Below, in pieces: positions 39,582 to 45,649 of a stretch of 64,000 nucleotides of DNA. Location of the stretch: the IMG/VR virus record IMGVR_UViG_3300020469_000021, positions 40,957-104,956 of that record; one strand, given 5' to 3'. The translations under genes were made by a program, and so were the position numbers. The DNA is from a virus. Numbering within the stretch: the stretch's first letter is position 1; each line of letters starts with the position of its first letter. Below the pieces are notes generated by a model. It was not told the DNA's origin and ran no database searches. It saw nothing but the letters and a program-made list of their open reading frames with translations.

Positions 39582-39606
39582 CAATCAATAAAAAATTGTT
39601 TAGATT
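39578..39606 (+). promoter_or_regulatory. Leaderless promoter
   Basis: TTGACA, 17 bp, TAGATT, exactly 6 nt, ATG at 39613. Confidence 0.7.
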
Positions 39607-39612
39607 TATATC

Positions 39613-39819
39613 ATGAAACATTCAGAGAGCGGTAATCGTAAAGTTCTAAAGCAAATAAAGAAATGCCCAGATATTGAGGAGATTCGGGCGACTGCAAATG
39701 GGTATATGATCATGGCAAAGAACGGAGAGCAATACTTGGCTCATATGTCTGCCAAAGCATTTCACCCGCTTCGCAGGTGGCTAAAGAACAATACAAGACT
39801 AAAGGCATTAAAGTTCTAA
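39613..39819 (+). CDS. Hypothetical basic protein
   Basis: 68 residues. KQIKKCPDIEEIRATANGYMIMAKNGEQYLAH...FHPLRRWLKNNT matches a small recurrent phage family (hairpin plus basic helix 'HP.r.W.k.nt'). Unknown function. Leaderless. Confidence 0.6.
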   Translation: MKHSESGNRKVLKQIKKCPDIEEIRATANGYMIMAKNGEQYLAHMSAKAFHPLRRWLKNNTRLKALKF

Positions 39820-39823
39820 TTTC

Positions 39824-39893
39824 ATAAGCCTTTGCGATTCAAGGGTTTACGACGCCCTGAGCGACACAAGTCCTTGCCGGGCAACAACTTACA
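39824..39893 (+). repeat. 69-nt two-hairpin repeat, copy 5
   Basis: Divergent arms that still pair: CTTTG/CAAGG in the first hairpin, TTGC-CGG-GCAA in the second, and TAAG/CTTA across the ends. Such compensatory change supports a selected structure. Confidence 0.8.
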
Positions 39894-39933
39894 GCGTTAA
39901 GCAAAACTTTCTTGCGATTTAGCATTTTTTTTC

Positions 39934-39962
39934 TTGCAATTAAGGCAAAACGGGCTTAGTAT
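39934..39962 (+). promoter_or_regulatory. Leaderless promoter
   Basis: TTGCAA, 17 bp, TAGTAT, exactly 6 nt, ATG at 39969. Confidence 0.7.
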
Positions 39963-39968
39963 CTATGT

Positions 39969-40406
39969 ATGATTATTAACTACGACATACCAAACTACAT
40001 TTCAGATTATCAAGCCGATGCCCCAAAGAGTAGACTCAAGGGGTTTGATGATTTAGTTTTCGAGCCTCATTTAGGATTTGCCGATGGCAAGGCTATTCAA
40101 GCCATACTTGATTTTGGTTCGAGGAATCAATTCACCATATCAGTCGTGCAAAACACTAAAGACAACATTGGATTGTATGGCAACCCTTCGGATAACACTT
40201 ACGAAGTCGCAATGTGGTATGATGGCAGAGAAACCATGCTTCCTTTGTCTGTTGGTGATGATGTTCTTGCATGGCAAACTCCCGTTCAGATCACTAAGCT
40301 AATGCATCAAGCACATCTTAACGATTTTGCTTGGGTCACCCTTCTTCATAACATTAGACAAGACTACAACAAAGAATTAGGTCTTGACAACTTAGACCAA
40401 TACTGA
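39969..40406 (+). CDS. Hypothetical protein
   Basis: 145 residues. SDYQADAPKSRLKGFDDLVFEPH and YGNPSDNTYEVAMWYDG...LPLSVGDDVLAWQTP suggest a beta-rich domain; seen-like proteins occur in other phages but without known function. The next promoter overlaps its end. Confidence 0.6.
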   Translation: MIINYDIPNYISDYQADAPKSRLKGFDDLVFEPHLGFADGKAIQAILDFGSRNQFTISVVQNTKDNIGLYGNPSDNTYEVAMWYDGRETMLPLSVGDDVLAWQTPVQITKLMHQAHLNDFAWVTLLHNIRQDYNKELGLDNLDQY

Positions 40407-40412
40407 GAGAAT
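40384..40412 (+). promoter_or_regulatory. Leaderless promoter
   Basis: TTGACA, 17 bp, GAGAAT, exactly 6 nt (ACTATC), ATG at 40419. Confidence 0.65.
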
Positions 40413-40418
40413 ACTATC

Positions 40419-40547
40419 ATGACAGATCGAAACCAACAACTCACGGGCAACGCTTTGCTCATTTACTTAATGTCTCGCTTTAACATGACAAAGCCAGAAG
40501 CTCTCAACTCAATGAGAAGAGCAGGGCACAACACGGACAACCTATAA
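40419..40547 (+). CDS. Hypothetical 42-aa protein
   Basis: 42 residues (MTDRNQQLTGNALLIYLMSR...), helical with a 'TKPEALNSMRRAG' second helix. Leaderless; followed 2 nt later by the DUF7249-like gene. Confidence 0.5.
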   Translation: MTDRNQQLTGNALLIYLMSRFNMTKPEALNSMRRAGHNTDNL

Positions 40548-40549
40548 TT

Positions 40550-40780
40550 ATGAGCTATAACGGATGGAAAAATAGAGAGACTTGGAATGTCGCCCTTTGG
40601 ATCGGCAACGACGAGGGAATGTATAATTTCGCCAAAGAGTGTGGAACTTATGATAACTTTGTCGAGCAGATGAGAGAGGTTGGATATACCGAGACTCCCG
40701 ACAGGGTAGCTTACAACGACAGCAGCCTTGACCTTCCAAGGCTCGAAGAGTATTTTGATGAACTAAGAGAAGACGACTAA
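40550..40780 (+). CDS. DUF7249-like protein
   Basis: 76 residues. The start SYNGWKNRETWNVALWIGNDEGMYNFAKE is the hallmark 'NGWxNRETWNVALWI.NDE' found in a small protein family of many phages. Function unknown. Its TAA is the first arm of repeat copy 6. Confidence 0.8.
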   Translation: MSYNGWKNRETWNVALWIGNDEGMYNFAKECGTYDNFVEQMREVGYTETPDRVAYNDSSLDLPRLEEYFDELREDD

Positions 40781-40845
40781 GTCGTTGACAATCAGCGACT
40801 TGCGTCGCTCTGGGCGCCGGAAAGTCTTGGTATTCAAGGACTTAC
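40777..40845 (+). repeat. 69-nt two-hairpin repeat, copy 6
   Basis: 5' hairpin AAGTCG/CGACTT around TTGA..ATCA, core GCGTCGCTCTGGGCGCC, 3' hairpin AAGTC-TTG...CAAG-GACTT. Overlaps the stop codon of the upstream gene. Confidence 0.88.
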
Positions 40846-40875
40846 AACTATTTTTACTTAGTTGCAATTTTTTTC

Positions 40876-40904
40876 TTGTGTTTTACTGAGAATCTGTCAG
40901 TATA
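40876..40904 (+). promoter_or_regulatory. CTGTC-class leaderless promoter
   Basis: TTGTGT, 17 bp ending in CTGTC, AGTATA, 5 nt, ATG at 40910. Confidence 0.6.
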
Positions 40905-40909
40905 TAGGA

Positions 40910-41110
40910 ATGAAAGAAACAGTAAAAGTACTAATGTCCCGCGATGGTTTAACCCAAGCCGAGGCGGTCAAGCAAGTTGTTCAATTCTTTAACGAAATGA
41001 AAGCTGATTGGGAAGCCGGCGGCGACCTTTCCGAATGGGAGCATATTTTCATGAGTGATTTTGGGCTTGAGCCTGATTACTTTGAGGATTTTATTTTTAG
41101 GCTTGCATAG
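40910..41110 (+). CDS. Hypothetical protein
   Basis: 66 residues from ATG 40910; the frame is open earlier but across the promoter. MSRDGLTQAEAVKQVVQFFNEMKADWEAGGD...WEHIFMSDFGLEPDYFED is a helical pattern like the 'dG.s..eA........' phage family also suggested at 15407. Unknown. Confidence 0.6.
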   Translation: MKETVKVLMSRDGLTQAEAVKQVVQFFNEMKADWEAGGDLSEWEHIFMSDFGLEPDYFEDFIFRLA

Positions 41111-41137
41111 TCAAACTAATTCAACTAGTATTCTATT

Positions 41138-41854
41138 ATGATTAAAACAACTCTACTCACCGCAGGGAATGCCAAGATTACAAAGGGCGAGGCATTCGGA
41201 TATTTAACTAAAGGCATTCACTTAGCTCCCGCTAATTTGTCGGGTTACGAAGTTTGCCAATGGCGTTCTAAAGGTTGCACTATGGCTTGCCTCAACACAG
41301 CAGGTCGTGGGCAAATGAATTCTGTTCAAGATTCACGCATTGCCAAGACTAAGTTGTTCTTTGAGCAAAGGTTTGACTTCCTTGCCAAACTATCAAAAGA
41401 AATTACTTCCACGATTAAGTCGGCAAGCAAGAAAGGTTTGCAAGCGGTCTTCCGCCCCAACCTTACAAGCGACATTGCATGGGAAAACATTATCAATGAA
41501 GATGGTGTGAATTTGTTTGAGAAGCATAGCAAAACTCAATTTTATGATTATACTAAGTCATTCAAAAGGATGCAACGCTTTCTCAATGGTGAATTGCCTA
41601 GTAACTACCACTTGACTTTTTCTTGCTCCGAGACTAACGAAAAGATTGCCAAACTTGTTTTAGAGATGGGCGGCAATGTTGCGGTTGTCTTTCGTAACCA
41701 ATTACCCGACACTTGGAATGGTGTCGAGGTTGTCAATGGCGACGAATCAGATTTGCGATTTCTTGACAAGCAAAGCGTTGTCGTTGGACTTATAGAAAAA
41801 GGTCTTGCCAAAAAAGATTTGACAGGATTCGTTAAAGAAGGTATAAATTCATAA
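41138..41854 (+). CDS. gp88-like protein
   Basis: 238 residues. FGYLTKGIHLAPANLSGYEVCQWRSKGCTMACLNTAGRG (about 21-58), RIAKTKLFFEQRFDFLAKL, RPNLTSDIAWE, FYDYTKSFKRM, NYHLTFSCSETNEKIA, and the C-terminal DLRFLD match the conserved 'gene product 88' family of phages and plasmids. The CxxxxxxGCxxxCL cluster is reminiscent of an iron-sulfur site in these proteins; the reaction is unknown. Codon use is GC-richer than that of the 1-33 kb genes. Confidence 0.8.
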   Translation: MIKTTLLTAGNAKITKGEAFGYLTKGIHLAPANLSGYEVCQWRSKGCTMACLNTAGRGQMNSVQDSRIAKTKLFFEQRFDFLAKLSKEITSTIKSASKKGLQAVFRPNLTSDIAWENIINEDGVNLFEKHSKTQFYDYTKSFKRMQRFLNGELPSNYHLTFSCSETNEKIAKLVLEMGGNVAVVFRNQLPDTWNGVEVVNGDESDLRFLDKQSVVVGLIEKGLAKKDLTGFVKEGINS

Positions 41855-42024
41855 TGGACTATTACGATTCAGCCGAGGACATCACTATAACGCAAGACCG
41901 AGCTTTGCAAGAATTGGCAAGGCACGGGATCACATCCAATGAGGACATTTTAGAGTTCTTTGCAGATGTGGGCGAGTCTCAAGAGTATGACGCACAAGAG
42001 GTTTTAGATTGGCTAGGCTACTAA
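41854..42024 (+). CDS. Hypothetical 56-aa acidic protein
   Basis: 56 residues (MDYYDSAEDITITQDRALQE...), acidic. Coupled to the gp88-like gene (TAATG); its own TAA is the first arm of repeat copy 7. Confidence 0.55.
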   Translation: MDYYDSAEDITITQDRALQELARHGITSNEDILEFFADVGESQEYDAQEVLDWLGY

Positions 42025-42089
42025 GTCATTGATAATCAGGCACTTAGGGCGCTCTGGGCGGCGCAAGTCATTGAAGTGCAAGGACTTAC
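42021..42089 (+). repeat. 69-nt two-hairpin repeat, copy 7
   Basis: 5' hairpin CTAAGT/ACTTAG around TGATAATCA, core GGCGCTCTGGGCGGCGC, 3' arm AAGTC...GACTT; ends TAAGTC and GACTTA pair. Contains the preceding stop codon. Confidence 0.88.
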
Positions 42090-42157
42090 GTATTATTAGA
42101 GAAACTTATAAAGGATATAAGCGGGCGGACAAAGTGATTATTTTACATTTTTTTTTG

Positions 42158-42186
42158 TTGCAGTTTGCTCAAAAGTCCTTAGTATT
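42158..42186 (+). promoter_or_regulatory. Leaderless promoter
   Basis: TTGCAG, 17 bp, AGTATT, exactly 6 nt, ATG at 42193. Confidence 0.65.
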
Positions 42187-42192
42187 TTATGT

Positions 42193-42378
42193 ATGATAAC
42201 TATTAAGAAAAACGCTAACTTTCCCAAGTGGATTCAAGTCTTCGCCTTCGGTAATTTCATTGACGAGGTAGAAGGTAACGCAAAGGCATTGCGTCTAGCA
42301 AAGACTATTGCCAAGAAAAATGGAGTCGCCCATATTAATGTTTTTGGTGAAGTAAAAAAAATTGAAGAAAATGCCTAA
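42193..42378 (+). CDS. Hypothetical protein, paralogue of the minus-strand gene at 44872-45048
   Basis: 61 residues. MITIKKNANFPKWIQVFAFGNF then IDEVEGNAKALRLAKTIAKK is clearly homologous to MITIKQNPNFSKFFQVFAFGQY then IDEVERRSKALRMATKLAKQ on the other strand at 44.9 kb. A beta hairpin plus helix resembling single-layer DNA/RNA-binding folds. Leaderless. Confidence 0.65.
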   Translation: MITIKKNANFPKWIQVFAFGNFIDEVEGNAKALRLAKTIAKKNGVAHINVFGEVKKIEENA

Positions 42379-42383
42379 TGGGC

Positions 42384-42412
42384 TTGACATTCAACCGATA
42401 ATTTAAGAGAAT
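42384..42412 (+). promoter_or_regulatory. Leaderless promoter
   Basis: TTGACA, 17 bp, GAGAAT, exactly 6 nt (ACTATC), ATG at 42419. Same downstream sequence as the promoter at 40384. Confidence 0.65.
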
Positions 42413-42418
42413 ACTATC

Positions 42419-42706
42419 ATGGAAAATCAAAAAGAACAACTCACTCAAGAACAACGCATCGAGCTTATCCGTCAAGCAGTCGAACAAACAAAAGGAGTCG
42501 CTCTCAGCGATCAAGCCCAAGAGTTTGTAGAGGATGTTAAAACTGAAGAGTTAGTCGTCGAACATGGTTTGTTTGACACTCACAAAGAAGACTTGGAAGA
42601 CGAGTCTCAATTTTTGTTCAGCGACTCTGCTGAAGAAATTGATGAAGAAGACGAATCTATCGGAGTAAGTTCCGAGATGAGTGAAGTCTATAACAACAAC
42701 AACTAA
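42419..42706 (+). CDS. Hypothetical very acidic protein
   Basis: 95 residues with an exceptionally acidic second half (EDLEDESQFLFSDSAEEIDE), then an Asn-rich end. Charge pattern compatible with DNA mimicry, unproven. Followed by AGGAGG for the next gene. Confidence 0.6.
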   Translation: MENQKEQLTQEQRIELIRQAVEQTKGVALSDQAQEFVEDVKTEELVVEHGLFDTHKEDLEDESQFLFSDSAEEIDEEDESIGVSSEMSEVYNNNN

Positions 42707-42721
42707 GGAGGAAAACATATT

Positions 42722-42973
42722 ATGCAATCAGAATTCTCATTCATACAAAAAGCTAATGCGGTGGCAAAGTATCAACCGCAAAATGTAAACAAACAAGGAG
42801 ACAAACTTTGCTTCTCTTACATGAATAATGCAGGCGTTATGGTCAATGCTTTTTATGAGTATAGCTCACGCAAGTTCAAGTCTGCGGTCAAAGGCAGTCA
42901 GTACGGAGATGGTGTTGCCATCAGAAACCTTGTAGCAAAACCTGTTGTTGAAGGAATCTTGAGCAATGGATGA
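42722..42973 (+). CDS. Hypothetical beta-rich protein
   Basis: 83 residues, preceded by a strong AAGGAGG. KLCFSYMNNAGVMVNAFYEYSSRKFKSAVKGSQYGDGVAIRNLV looks like a small beta domain. Overlaps the next micropeptide by 8 nt. Confidence 0.6.
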   Translation: MQSEFSFIQKANAVAKYQPQNVNKQGDKLCFSYMNNAGVMVNAFYEYSSRKFKSAVKGSQYGDGVAIRNLVAKPVVEGILSNG

Positions 42974-43049
42974 GTGGGTTGATCTTTTAATCTTCTTGCC
43001 GTGGGCTTTAGCTTTTGCTTTTTTGTGGCATTGTAATGAACATATTTAG
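42966..43049 (+). CDS. TM micropeptide
   Basis: 27 residues, one hydrophobic helix (VDLLIFLPWALAFAFLW). Last plus-strand gene before the terminator. Confidence 0.4.
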   Translation: MDEWVDLLIFLPWALAFAFLWHCNEHI

Positions 43050-43085
43050 TGGTTAGTTATATTATTAGTTAGTATGTTAGTGTGG

Positions 43086-43128
43086 GCCCCTCACTCGCCC
43101 TTCAAAAAGGCGGATGGGGGGCTTTTTT
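43086..43128 (+). terminator. Intrinsic terminator at the strand switch
   Basis: A 14-position stem (43086-43099 with 43109-43122, one mismatch, two G-U), then T6. It closes the plus-strand cassette region where transcription meets the minus-strand genes. Confidence 0.85.
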
Positions 43129-43178
43129 GCAAATAGTCAAATAAAATCTTGAGGGCGGGCGATAGAACAATGCTTTTT

Positions 43179-43248
43179 GTAAGTCGTTGAACATCAGTTA
43201 CTTGCGTCGCTCAGGGCGGCATAAGTAGCTGACTATAAAAGACTTAAG
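43179..43248 (+). repeat. 69-nt two-hairpin repeat, copy 8
   Basis: GTAAGT/ACTTGC first hairpin, core GCGTCGCTCAGGGCGGC, second arm to GACTTAAG. Same orientation as copies 1-7 although the adjoining gene is on the minus strand; that gene's stop (TTA, 43244-43246) lies in the element. Confidence 0.85.
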
Positions 43249-43501
43249 CTAAGTAACGCTCCCAGTCTTCTTGGTCAAAGCTGTCAAACGCTCCCCATGT
43301 ATCAAACTCTATCCACTGGTGGACGACTTCACGAAGGCTTTCGTTTTCTCTGTCCCACAGGTGGATTTCTAGCTGAAACTCAGCTTTTAGTGGAGAGTTG
43401 ATATATTGCTCTGCTAAAGCGTAGCAGCTACTAAGACCATCTCGATCTTTTGGAGTAGAGAGTGCTACCTCTCCGTCGTGAACTAATTCGTATCTTAACA
43501 T
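43244..43501 (-). CDS. Hypothetical protein
   Basis: 85 residues from the ATG at 43501, exactly 6 nt beyond the -10. An in-frame ATG at 43507 abuts the -10 and should not be transcribed. LRYELVHDGEVALSTPKDRDGLSSCYALAEQYINS, then an acidic C-terminus. Unknown. Confidence 0.65.
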   Translation of the reverse strand: MLRYELVHDGEVALSTPKDRDGLSSCYALAEQYINSPLKAEFQLEIHLWDRENESLREVVHQWIEFDTWGAFDSFDQEDWERYLA

Positions 43502-43507
43502 ATCCAT

Positions 43508-43536
43508 AAAGTAGTTTAATTTTGGTTAAAAGTCAA
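43508..43536 (-). promoter_or_regulatory. Leaderless promoter, start-codon deciding
   Basis: On the minus strand: TTGACT, 17 bp, TACTTT, ATGGAT, ATG. The same arrangement as at 23304. Confidence 0.75.
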
Positions 43537-43613
43537 GAGATTTTTAAACAAATTTTAACAAACACAATGCCAAATAACTGCCCCGGGCAGAATTTTGCTT
43601 TCAACTATGTTTC

Positions 43614-43682
43614 CATAAGGTGTTGGTGATCAATGACTTATGTCGCTCAGGGCGGCGTAAACCCTTGATTATCAAGGATTAA
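43614..43682 (+). repeat. 69-nt two-hairpin repeat, copy 9
   Basis: CATAAG/CTTATG first hairpin with TTG...ATCAA, core GTCGCTCAGGGCGGCG, second hairpin CCTTGA-TTA-TCAAGG. Includes the stop of the minus-strand gene at 43679. Confidence 0.88.
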
Positions 43683-43939
43683 TGAAACTGTTTTAAGGTT
43701 TTCTTGCGGGTGACTGCTCGGGTGATTAGCTCGTCAGGTTCTAGCATATGGGCGTAGACGCCCGTGGCGTCTTGCTCGCCATAGCCTCGGGAGTACCAAG
43801 GTCCGCCCGTATTTATATCCTTGCAGGCAAGGGCTGCGTTAATGCCTCGGTCTTGCCAAAACTTTTTCCAAGCCAAGTCAACACTTTGAGAGAGACCTGC
43901 AAGTGTTTCGTTGTATCGTGCAATTTCTTCCTCACTCAT
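43679..43939 (-). CDS. Hypothetical protein
   Basis: 86 residues. MSEEEIARYNETLAGLSQSVDLAWKKFWQDRGINAALACKDINTGGPWYSRGYG is not recognised. Coupled to a TM micropeptide upstream (TAATG). Codon use is GC-rich. Confidence 0.6.
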   Translation of the reverse strand: MSEEEIARYNETLAGLSQSVDLAWKKFWQDRGINAALACKDINTGGPWYSRGYGEQDATGVYAHMLEPDELITRAVTRKKTLKQFH

Positions 43940-44007
43940 TATGAGTTGGCTTTTGAAAGCGTTGGGATTACTAAAGCAAAGAAAACCATAAGAATCATTT
44001 CGATCAT
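43939..44007 (-). CDS. TM micropeptide
   Basis: 22 residues, MIEMILMVFFALVIPTLSKA then NS: a hydrophobic peptide that could be a membrane peptide or short signal. Its stop overlaps the next ATG. Confidence 0.35.
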   Translation of the reverse strand: MIEMILMVFFALVIPTLSKANS

Positions 44008-44008
44008 T

Positions 44009-44200
44009 TTACTTACCTAAGTAGAATTTTACTTGCTCGGATGTGGCAGGACTCAAGTCTTTAAACAAAACCTCGGATTCTATCATGTCGGAAGCGTGAT
44101 GCTTTAGCGTTGCAACCTTTTGGGTTTGGTCTGCCCGAAGTACTCGGACGATACAAGCGTTTGATTTTGAGAAGTAGATTTGTCCATTTGTTATTTTCAT
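44009..44200 (-). CDS. Hypothetical beta-rich protein
   Basis: 63 residues (GQIYFSKSNACIVRVLRADQTQKVATLKHH), small beta barrel-like. Leaderless: see promoter at 44207. Confidence 0.55.
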   Translation of the reverse strand: MKITNGQIYFSKSNACIVRVLRADQTQKVATLKHHASDMIESEVLFKDLSPATSEQVKFYLGK

Positions 44201-44206
44201 AATTAT

Positions 44207-44235
44207 AAAGTATTATAGTTTTTAGAGAATTGCAA
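44207..44235 (-). promoter_or_regulatory. Leaderless promoter
   Basis: Minus strand TTGCAA, 17 bp, TACTTT, exactly 6 nt (ATAATT), ATG at 44200. Confidence 0.72.
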
Positions 44236-44243
44236 GTTTTTTT

Positions 44244-44441
44244 TTACTTTTTTTGTCTCTTAGGCAAGACAAATGCGAGGAGGATTTTTTCTCTTTCAGT
44301 TAGGATCTGCTCCTCCTCTTGCCATCTACGGATGACTTGCTGAGCGGCAATCTCAGCCTCGACTCGAGAGCGTTCCTCAAATTCGAGATCGGTCATGCCG
44401 AAGGCGTGGGCGGTGCGGGTGAGTGAGTCATTATTTTCCAT
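44244..44441 (-). CDS. Hypothetical helical protein
   Basis: 65 residues, mainly charged helix (FEERSRVEAEIAAQQVIRRWQE). Promoter TTGCAA/17/TAGTTT at 44504-44476 leaves a leader of about 30 nt. Confidence 0.55.
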   Translation of the reverse strand: MENNDSLTRTAHAFGMTDLEFEERSRVEAEIAAQQVIRRWQEEEQILTEREKILLAFVLPKRQKK

Positions 44442-44516
44442 AAGTATAAGATTAAAGATTTGTAATTATATTTTAAAACTAAACTATTTTTTAGTGAATT
44501 GCAAGGGAAAAGCGAA

Positions 44517-44663
44517 TTATTTTACCGCTTCCACTATCATGTCGTAAGTCCAAACGTGACCACCGACATCTTCCCAAAGATCATAAGCCACCGCCATGGG
44601 GCTTGCTTGGATACGTACAAGACCATTGTCTTGAATGAATTTTTCTATTTTCTTATCTAACAT
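44517..44663 (-). CDS. Hypothetical 48-aa protein
   Basis: 48 residues (MLDKKIEKFIQDNGLVRIQA, then WEDVGGHVWTYDMIVEAVK). Good codon use and a leaderless promoter support it. Confidence 0.6.
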   Translation of the reverse strand: MLDKKIEKFIQDNGLVRIQASPMAVAYDLWEDVGGHVWTYDMIVEAVK

Positions 44664-44669
44664 ACCTAT

Positions 44670-44698
44670 AAGGTAGCATATAAAACGCATATTTACAA
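44670..44698 (-). promoter_or_regulatory. Leaderless promoter
   Basis: Minus strand TTGTAA, 17 bp, TACCTT, exactly 6 nt (ATAGGT), ATG at 44663. Confidence 0.68.
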
Positions 44699-44806
44699 GA
44701 TTTTTTTTTACTATTAGCTTCTTTTTAGCTGAGCTTATAGCTTGCTAAACCCGGGCTTATACTTGCCGCGAGTCATAAGTTGGCACGCTATATGAACATC
44801 GGTTTC

Positions 44807-44876
44807 GTAAGTCATTGAATGTCAGCTAGTTAGCCGGCGCAGGGCGGCCTAAAGCCCTGATTATCAACGATTTAGG
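44807..44876 (+). repeat. 69-nt two-hairpin repeat, copy 10
   Basis: First arm TAAGTCATTGAATGTCAG, core CCGGCGCAGGGCGGC, second hairpin CCTAAA/TTTAGG around TGATTATCA. Contains the stop codon of the minus-strand gene at 44872. Confidence 0.82.
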
Positions 44877-45048
44877 ACACTTCTTGCATCAAGCCGTCAA
44901 CATTGATGAAGTCTTGCTTGTGTTGCTTGGCTAGCTTGGTAGCCATGCGTAAGGCTTTACTACGACGCTCTACCTCGTCGATGTATTGCCCAAAGGCGAA
45001 CACTTGAAAGAACTTAGAGAAGTTAGGGTTTTGTTTTATTGTTATCAT
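44872..45048 (-). CDS. Hypothetical protein, paralogue of 42193-42378
   Basis: 58 residues, missed by a 60-residue cut-off. About half the residues match the plus-strand paralogue over 48 positions (MITIKQNPNF...FQVFAFG...IDEVE...KALRMATKLAK). Both copies lie beside a 69-nt repeat. Co-transcribed with 45050-45307, from which it is 1 nt apart. Confidence 0.7.
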   Translation of the reverse strand: MITIKQNPNFSKFFQVFAFGQYIDEVERRSKALRMATKLAKQHKQDFINVDGLMQEVS

Positions 45049-45049
45049 T

Positions 45050-45307
45050 TTAGTATATGTATTGATCTGTTGAGTCGATGAAGGAGTGAAGGATTGCTAC
45101 TGACATAACCTCCCAAGGATTATTATCCCAATCAGCTTTCCCGAAAGCCCAAGCATGATTTAGCTCTTGGTCAAGGTCAGCACTTACTCGCATCTTGTAA
45201 GTCCGTTGTTCAGATGGGTTGCTTTTGAGCCTATCGACAACTTGAATGGTTACAGCTTGAAACTCGACTCTGCGAGTGGGAACATTTCTATTTGAAGTAT
45301 TTAACAT
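45050..45307 (-). CDS. Hypothetical protein
   Basis: 85 residues (RRVEFQAVTIQVVDRLKSNPSEQRTYKMRVSADLDQELNHAWAFG). Mixed alpha/beta, unknown. Leaderless. Confidence 0.6.
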   Translation of the reverse strand: MLNTSNRNVPTRRVEFQAVTIQVVDRLKSNPSEQRTYKMRVSADLDQELNHAWAFGKADWDNNPWEVMSVAILHSFIDSTDQYIY

Positions 45308-45313
45308 ATTATA

Positions 45314-45342
45314 AACTTAAAGGATTTTTTGTGGAATTGCAA
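45314..45342 (-). promoter_or_regulatory. Leaderless promoter
   Basis: Minus strand TTGCAA, 17 bp, TAAGTT, exactly 6 nt (TATAAT), ATG at 45307. Confidence 0.72.
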
Positions 45343-45360
45343 GAAAAAAATGAATTATTT

Positions 45361-45546
45361 TTACTCCCATTGGGAGTGATGACCAAAGTCGATGTCCTCG
45401 ACTTCTTGGAAGTCAAGGAGTGCAACCTTGTCCTGAAGGTCGCCGATTTCGTTGCGAATTGCAACAAGGTCAGCGGAAGAGAGGACGGAGTCCGCAAGGA
45501 CTTCGCGAAGGAGAGAGATTTTGTTGAGCATTTCGGACTTAGTCAT
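45361..45546 (-). CDS. Hypothetical coiled-coil protein
   Basis: 61 residues, one long charged helix (LNKISLLREVLADSVLSSAD...). The plus-strand frame over the same region (to 45720) is Lys/Phe-rich shadow. Confidence 0.6.
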   Translation of the reverse strand: MTKSEMLNKISLLREVLADSVLSSADLVAIRNEIGDLQDKVALLDFQEVEDIDFGHHSQWE

Positions 45547-45585
45547 AATTTTTTTTGTGTTAGGTTTTCTTTATCTTATATATAC

Positions 45586-45614
45586 AAAGTAGCAGAGTTT
45601 TCGCCAAAAGTCAA
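45586..45614 (-). promoter_or_regulatory. Promoter with leader
   Basis: Minus strand TTGACT, 17 bp, TACTTT, about 40 nt before the ATG at 45546. Confidence 0.6.
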
Positions 45615-45649
45615 ACTTTTTTTCACTTTTTTTTCATTTTTTTTGTGTT

